The notes beneath the pieces are model-generated. The model did no database searches. It was not told the DNA's origin and saw only the letters and a list, made by a program, of their open reading frames with translations. A program made the position numbers and the translations under genes. Shown here piece after piece: positions 7,204-8,837 of a stretch of 8,837 nt of DNA. Within the stretch, counting starts at the first letter, position 1; each line of letters opens with the position of its first letter. Origin of the DNA: Prevotella sp. (GTDB lineage: Bacteria > Bacteroidota > Bacteroidia > Bacteroidales > Dysgonomonadaceae); NCBI GenBank assembly GCA_031263965.1, contig JAISES010000045.1, positions 1 to 8,837 of the forward strand, written 5' to 3'.

Positions 7204-8058
7204 TTAGGGTTTGGGCTTAAGCTGGTGCCGATACATAGACGGCGATGTGCCGGTGTGGAGTTTAAAGTAGCGACTCAGGTAGGATTGGTCGGGGAAATTC
7301 AGGTTGTCTGCAATCTCCTGTATTGAAAGATCGGGATTTTGCAGCATGACTTTTATTTCAAGTACCAGCCTTTTATCGATCAATTCTTTGGGCGACTCGC
7401 CGGCTGCGGTTCTTTCGATAACTTTTCTTAAATATCGCGGTGTAATGCATAGCTTTTTCGCGTAAAATGTTACGCTTCTTTCTTCTGTTATATGCCTGTC
7501 GAGCAATGACAGGAATGTGTAAAACTGTCTCTGTTTGCGTGTGCCCTGGTTTTCCGGATATTCAAAATATACCTGGCGCTTACACTTGTCATAAAGATAC
7601 AAAAAATAGGTTTGCACAAAATTGCGCTGCATCAGCAGGCAGAAATCGTTGTCTTTTTCCTCGTGGATCAGCGCTGCCGTTTCCATGCAGAGCCTGGCAT
7701 TTTCCAGAAAACCGCTGTTGACGGAGAGTAAACAGGATGGCGCGTTTATCAGGTATCTGGAAAAAGAGATGCCCAGCCTCAATACCGTATGATCATATAT
7801 CTCTTTTGAGAATGTGAACGCCTTTGCCAAAAAATCTTCCGAAGATTCGATTACGGTGAAAGTAGTACCCGGCAGGATGACGGTTTCCACGTCTTTTGTA
7901 ATCCGGCACTCTACCAGGCCGATATTGATAACGGCTTCTCCGGCGATACATAAAAACACAATTCCACCATCTGTCCGGCATGGGAGATTTCCAAATCTGT
8001 TCAAATTGGTTTCAGTATAATAATAATGCCGGTATTTTAAAGAGAATAGTTCATCCAT
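7204..8058 (-). CDS. AraC-family transcriptional regulator
   Basis: 284-aa DNA-binding regulator. The N-terminal ~150 residues look like a small beta-barrel (cupin-like) sensing domain (GGIVFLCIAGEAVINIG, then ILPGTTFTVIESSED). The C-terminal ~100 residues are an AraC-type double helix-turn-helix: first HTH about 195-220 (SVTFYAKKLCITPRYLRKVIERTA), second about 244-277 (LSIQEIADNLNFPDQSYLSRYF, then TGTSPSMYR), both complete. The frame stays open upstream to 8208, but the extra 50 residues would run across the divergent promoters. The ATG at 8058 lies about 30 nt downstream of the predicted transcription start and gives a typical N-terminus, MDELFSLKYRHYYY. It is convergent with GH16 and divergent from the flavoprotein gene. 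Its target could be the susCD-GH16 locus, the flavoprotein or itself; the sequence does not decide. The effector is unknown. Confidence 0.93.
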   Translation of the reverse strand: MDELFSLKYRHYYYTETNLNRFGNLPCRTDGGIVFLCIAGEAVINIGLVECRITKDVETVILPGTTFTVIESSEDFLAKAFTFSKEIYDHTVLRLGISFSRYLINAPSCLLSVNSGFLENARLCMETAALIHEEKDNDFCLLMQRNFVQTYFLYLYDKCKRQVYFEYPENQGTRKQRQFYTFLSLLDRHITEERSVTFYAKKLCITPRYLRKVIERTAAGESPKELIDKRLVLEIKVMLQNPDLSIQEIADNLNFPDQSYLSRYFKLHTGTSPSMYRHQLKPKP

Positions 8059-8094
8059 AAGCTTTTTGCCTGTTATATCTGTAAAATAAAGTTG

Positions 8095-8126
8095 CAAAGA
8101 TATAAAAGTTCCGATAATGGATAATC
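8095..8126 (-). promoter_or_regulatory. Promoter of the AraC-family gene
   Basis: On the minus strand, TATCTTTG (8102-8095) matches TAnnTTTG exactly and is extended to TTTGCAAC. The -33 region (ATTA around 8126-8123, 20 bp upstream) is poor. Transcription would start near 8088, about 30 nt before the chosen start codon at 8058, which supports that start over the longer frame. Confidence 0.6.
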
Positions 8127-8166
8127 TTGGCGTGTTTGTGAAAACAGCCGAAAGATGGTTTATAAT

Positions 8167-8174
8167 TACCTTTG
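8167..8174 (+). promoter_or_regulatory. Promoter -7 box of the PNPOx-like gene
   Basis: TACCTTTG matches TAnnTTTG and is followed by CAAC. Predicted transcription start is near 8181, about 26 nt before the ATG at 8207. No good -33 TTTG lies 19-21 bp upstream; the nearest TTTG (8135-8138) is 28 bp away. The weak -33 suggests dependence on an activator, and the divergent AraC gene is the obvious candidate. Confidence 0.6.
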
Positions 8175-8206
8175 CAACAATTTTAACGGTTAAATGATCA
8201 GATGAC

Positions 8207-8644
8207 ATGAATGAAACTATAGAATTTCTAAACGCTTGCGGGCTATATTATTTGGCCACATGCGACGGTGATCAGGCAAAAGTACGCCCTATGAACTTTG
8301 CCAAAAACATAAACGGAAAACTGAGTTTTTATACCAGCAAACAAAAAGACCTCTACAAACAGTTGGAAAAGAATCCGCTGGCGGAGATTTCAGCAAAAGG
8401 CAAAGAGGGCTGGATCCGTATTTACGGGCCTGTAAGCTTCAACGAACAACCGGAAGTTTTCGGGAACTGGGCGGCAGAAGCCGAATATTTCAGATTTGCA
8501 GATGAAAACAAAGTAGTATGCAGCTTTGACGCTATAACGGTTGACTACATGCCTGCCTATCAGGCGCAGTTGCCAAGCTTTATTGCCGGATGGATAAGAA
8601 CAGTCAGCGCAGAAGATGAAGTAAAATATACCGCTAATCTGTAA
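8207..8644 (+). CDS. PNPOx-like FMN-binding split-barrel protein
   Basis: 145-aa cytoplasmic protein with the layout of the pyridoxamine 5'-phosphate oxidase-like flavin-binding split barrel. It has an N-terminal helix, strand LYYLATCDG (13-21), KVRPMNF (25-31), strand KLSFYTSKQKDLYKQLEKNP (38-57), then WIRIYGPV (69-76). These match the family pattern of a barrel strand, an Arg-Pro turn, a phosphate/flavin-contacting segment and a dimer-interface strand. Such proteins bind FMN or a related flavin and are often reductases of unknown substrate. The C-terminal part (about 85-145) is less typical and I cannot map it onto the family by eye. There is no signal peptide. It is divergently transcribed from the AraC-family gene, with 148 bp between start codons, a classic regulator-target arrangement. 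Remote relatives include nitroimidazole-resistance Nim proteins, but there is no specific evidence for that role here. Confidence 0.8.
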   Translation: MNETIEFLNACGLYYLATCDGDQAKVRPMNFAKNINGKLSFYTSKQKDLYKQLEKNPLAEISAKGKEGWIRIYGPVSFNEQPEVFGNWAAEAEYFRFADENKVVCSFDAITVDYMPAYQAQLPSFIAGWIRTVSAEDEVKYTANL

Positions 8645-8743
8645 TGTTTGCAGTAGCAGGAATGCCGTCCACTTCTTTAATGAGGCCTTAACACAAACAT
8701 CTCCGGCATCTGTTGCAGCGTAAGCATTCGGTCAGGCTCATCT

Positions 8744-8773
8744 TTTTCCTAAATAGTATAGTCTCTACCTTTG
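8744..8773 (+). promoter_or_regulatory. Candidate promoter for a gene beyond the right edge
   Basis: TACCTTTG (8766-8773) matches TAnnTTTG and is followed by CC. TTTT (8744-8747) lies 18 bp upstream as a one-mismatch -33 box. Transcription would start near 8780, shortly before the possible start codon at 8814. Confidence 0.45.
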
Positions 8774-8813
8774 CCTAGACAGAGTTATCAAAAATATAAT
8801 GAGCAATTGATTT

Positions 8814-8837
8814 ATGCAAAGTATGATAAACCCGCCT
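8814..8837 (+). CDS. Possible start of a further gene, cut by window end
   Basis: An ATG at 8814 opens a frame of eight codons (MQSMINPP) that runs off the window. It lies about 34 nt downstream of the predicted start site for the 8744-8773 promoter, a normal spacing for this group. A second in-frame ATG is at 8823. Nothing can be said about function, and the frame may not be real. Confidence 0.3.

Noticed and set aside
8645..8760. Minus-strand fragments resembling peptide (for example LTLQQMPEMF and, in another frame, KEVDGIPATA), as if from a frameshifted gene remnant
   Set aside because: Only about 20 codons are open in each frame, no family is recognisable, and a frame change must be assumed. 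A database translation search could revive it.

Overview
The window looks like a piece of a Bacteroidales/Bacteroidota chromosome. The evidence is a tandem SusC/SusD-type gene pair, promoter -7 boxes fitting the Bacteroides consensus TAnnTTTG (often extended to TTTGCAA), no clear Shine-Dalgarno sequences, and long hairpin terminators with A/T-rich flanks. I cannot name a genus.

Layout, left to right. Positions 1-316 hold no convincing gene. They contain a 59-bp uninterrupted AG/GA dinucleotide tract (86-144), a perfect 21-bp-stem hairpin (174-221), and a good Bacteroides-type promoter on the minus strand (245-275) that fires leftward into the hairpin, away from susC. Positions 317-5472 hold a SusC-like TonB-dependent outer-membrane transporter (1118 aa) and, 20 bp downstream, a SusD-like surface glycan-binding lipoprotein (592 aa), closed by a hairpin terminator (5528-5567). 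A 324-bp gene-free leader (5473-5796) follows, with two candidate promoters, an 18-bp palindrome and copies of a short repeat. Positions 5797-7137 encode a secreted glycoside hydrolase family 16 enzyme (446 aa) with intact ExDxxE catalytic residues and a C-terminal beta-rich module. Convergent to it is an AraC-family regulator on the minus strand (7204-8058). Divergent from the regulator is a small FMN-binding split-barrel (PNPOx-like) protein (8207-8644). At the right edge a promoter and the first codons of a possible further gene appear.

Functionally, susC-susD-GH16 reads as a minimal polysaccharide utilisation locus. GH16 would cut a beta-linked glucan or galactan, SusD would bind the oligosaccharides, and SusC would import them with TonB energy. 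SusC has no STN domain and no ECF sigma/anti-sigma or hybrid two-component gene is visible, so the regulator is unknown. The AraC gene could regulate the locus, or only its divergent flavoprotein neighbour.

The most unusual signals are non-coding. A 32-bp direct repeat (31/32 identical) brackets the GH16 gene, and a partial inverted copy lies further upstream, so a putative GH16 promoter sits between inverted arms. The GA tract plus reverse-facing promoter and hairpin ahead of susC is the other. Both could point to phase-variable or mobile control, but neither is proven from sequence alone.
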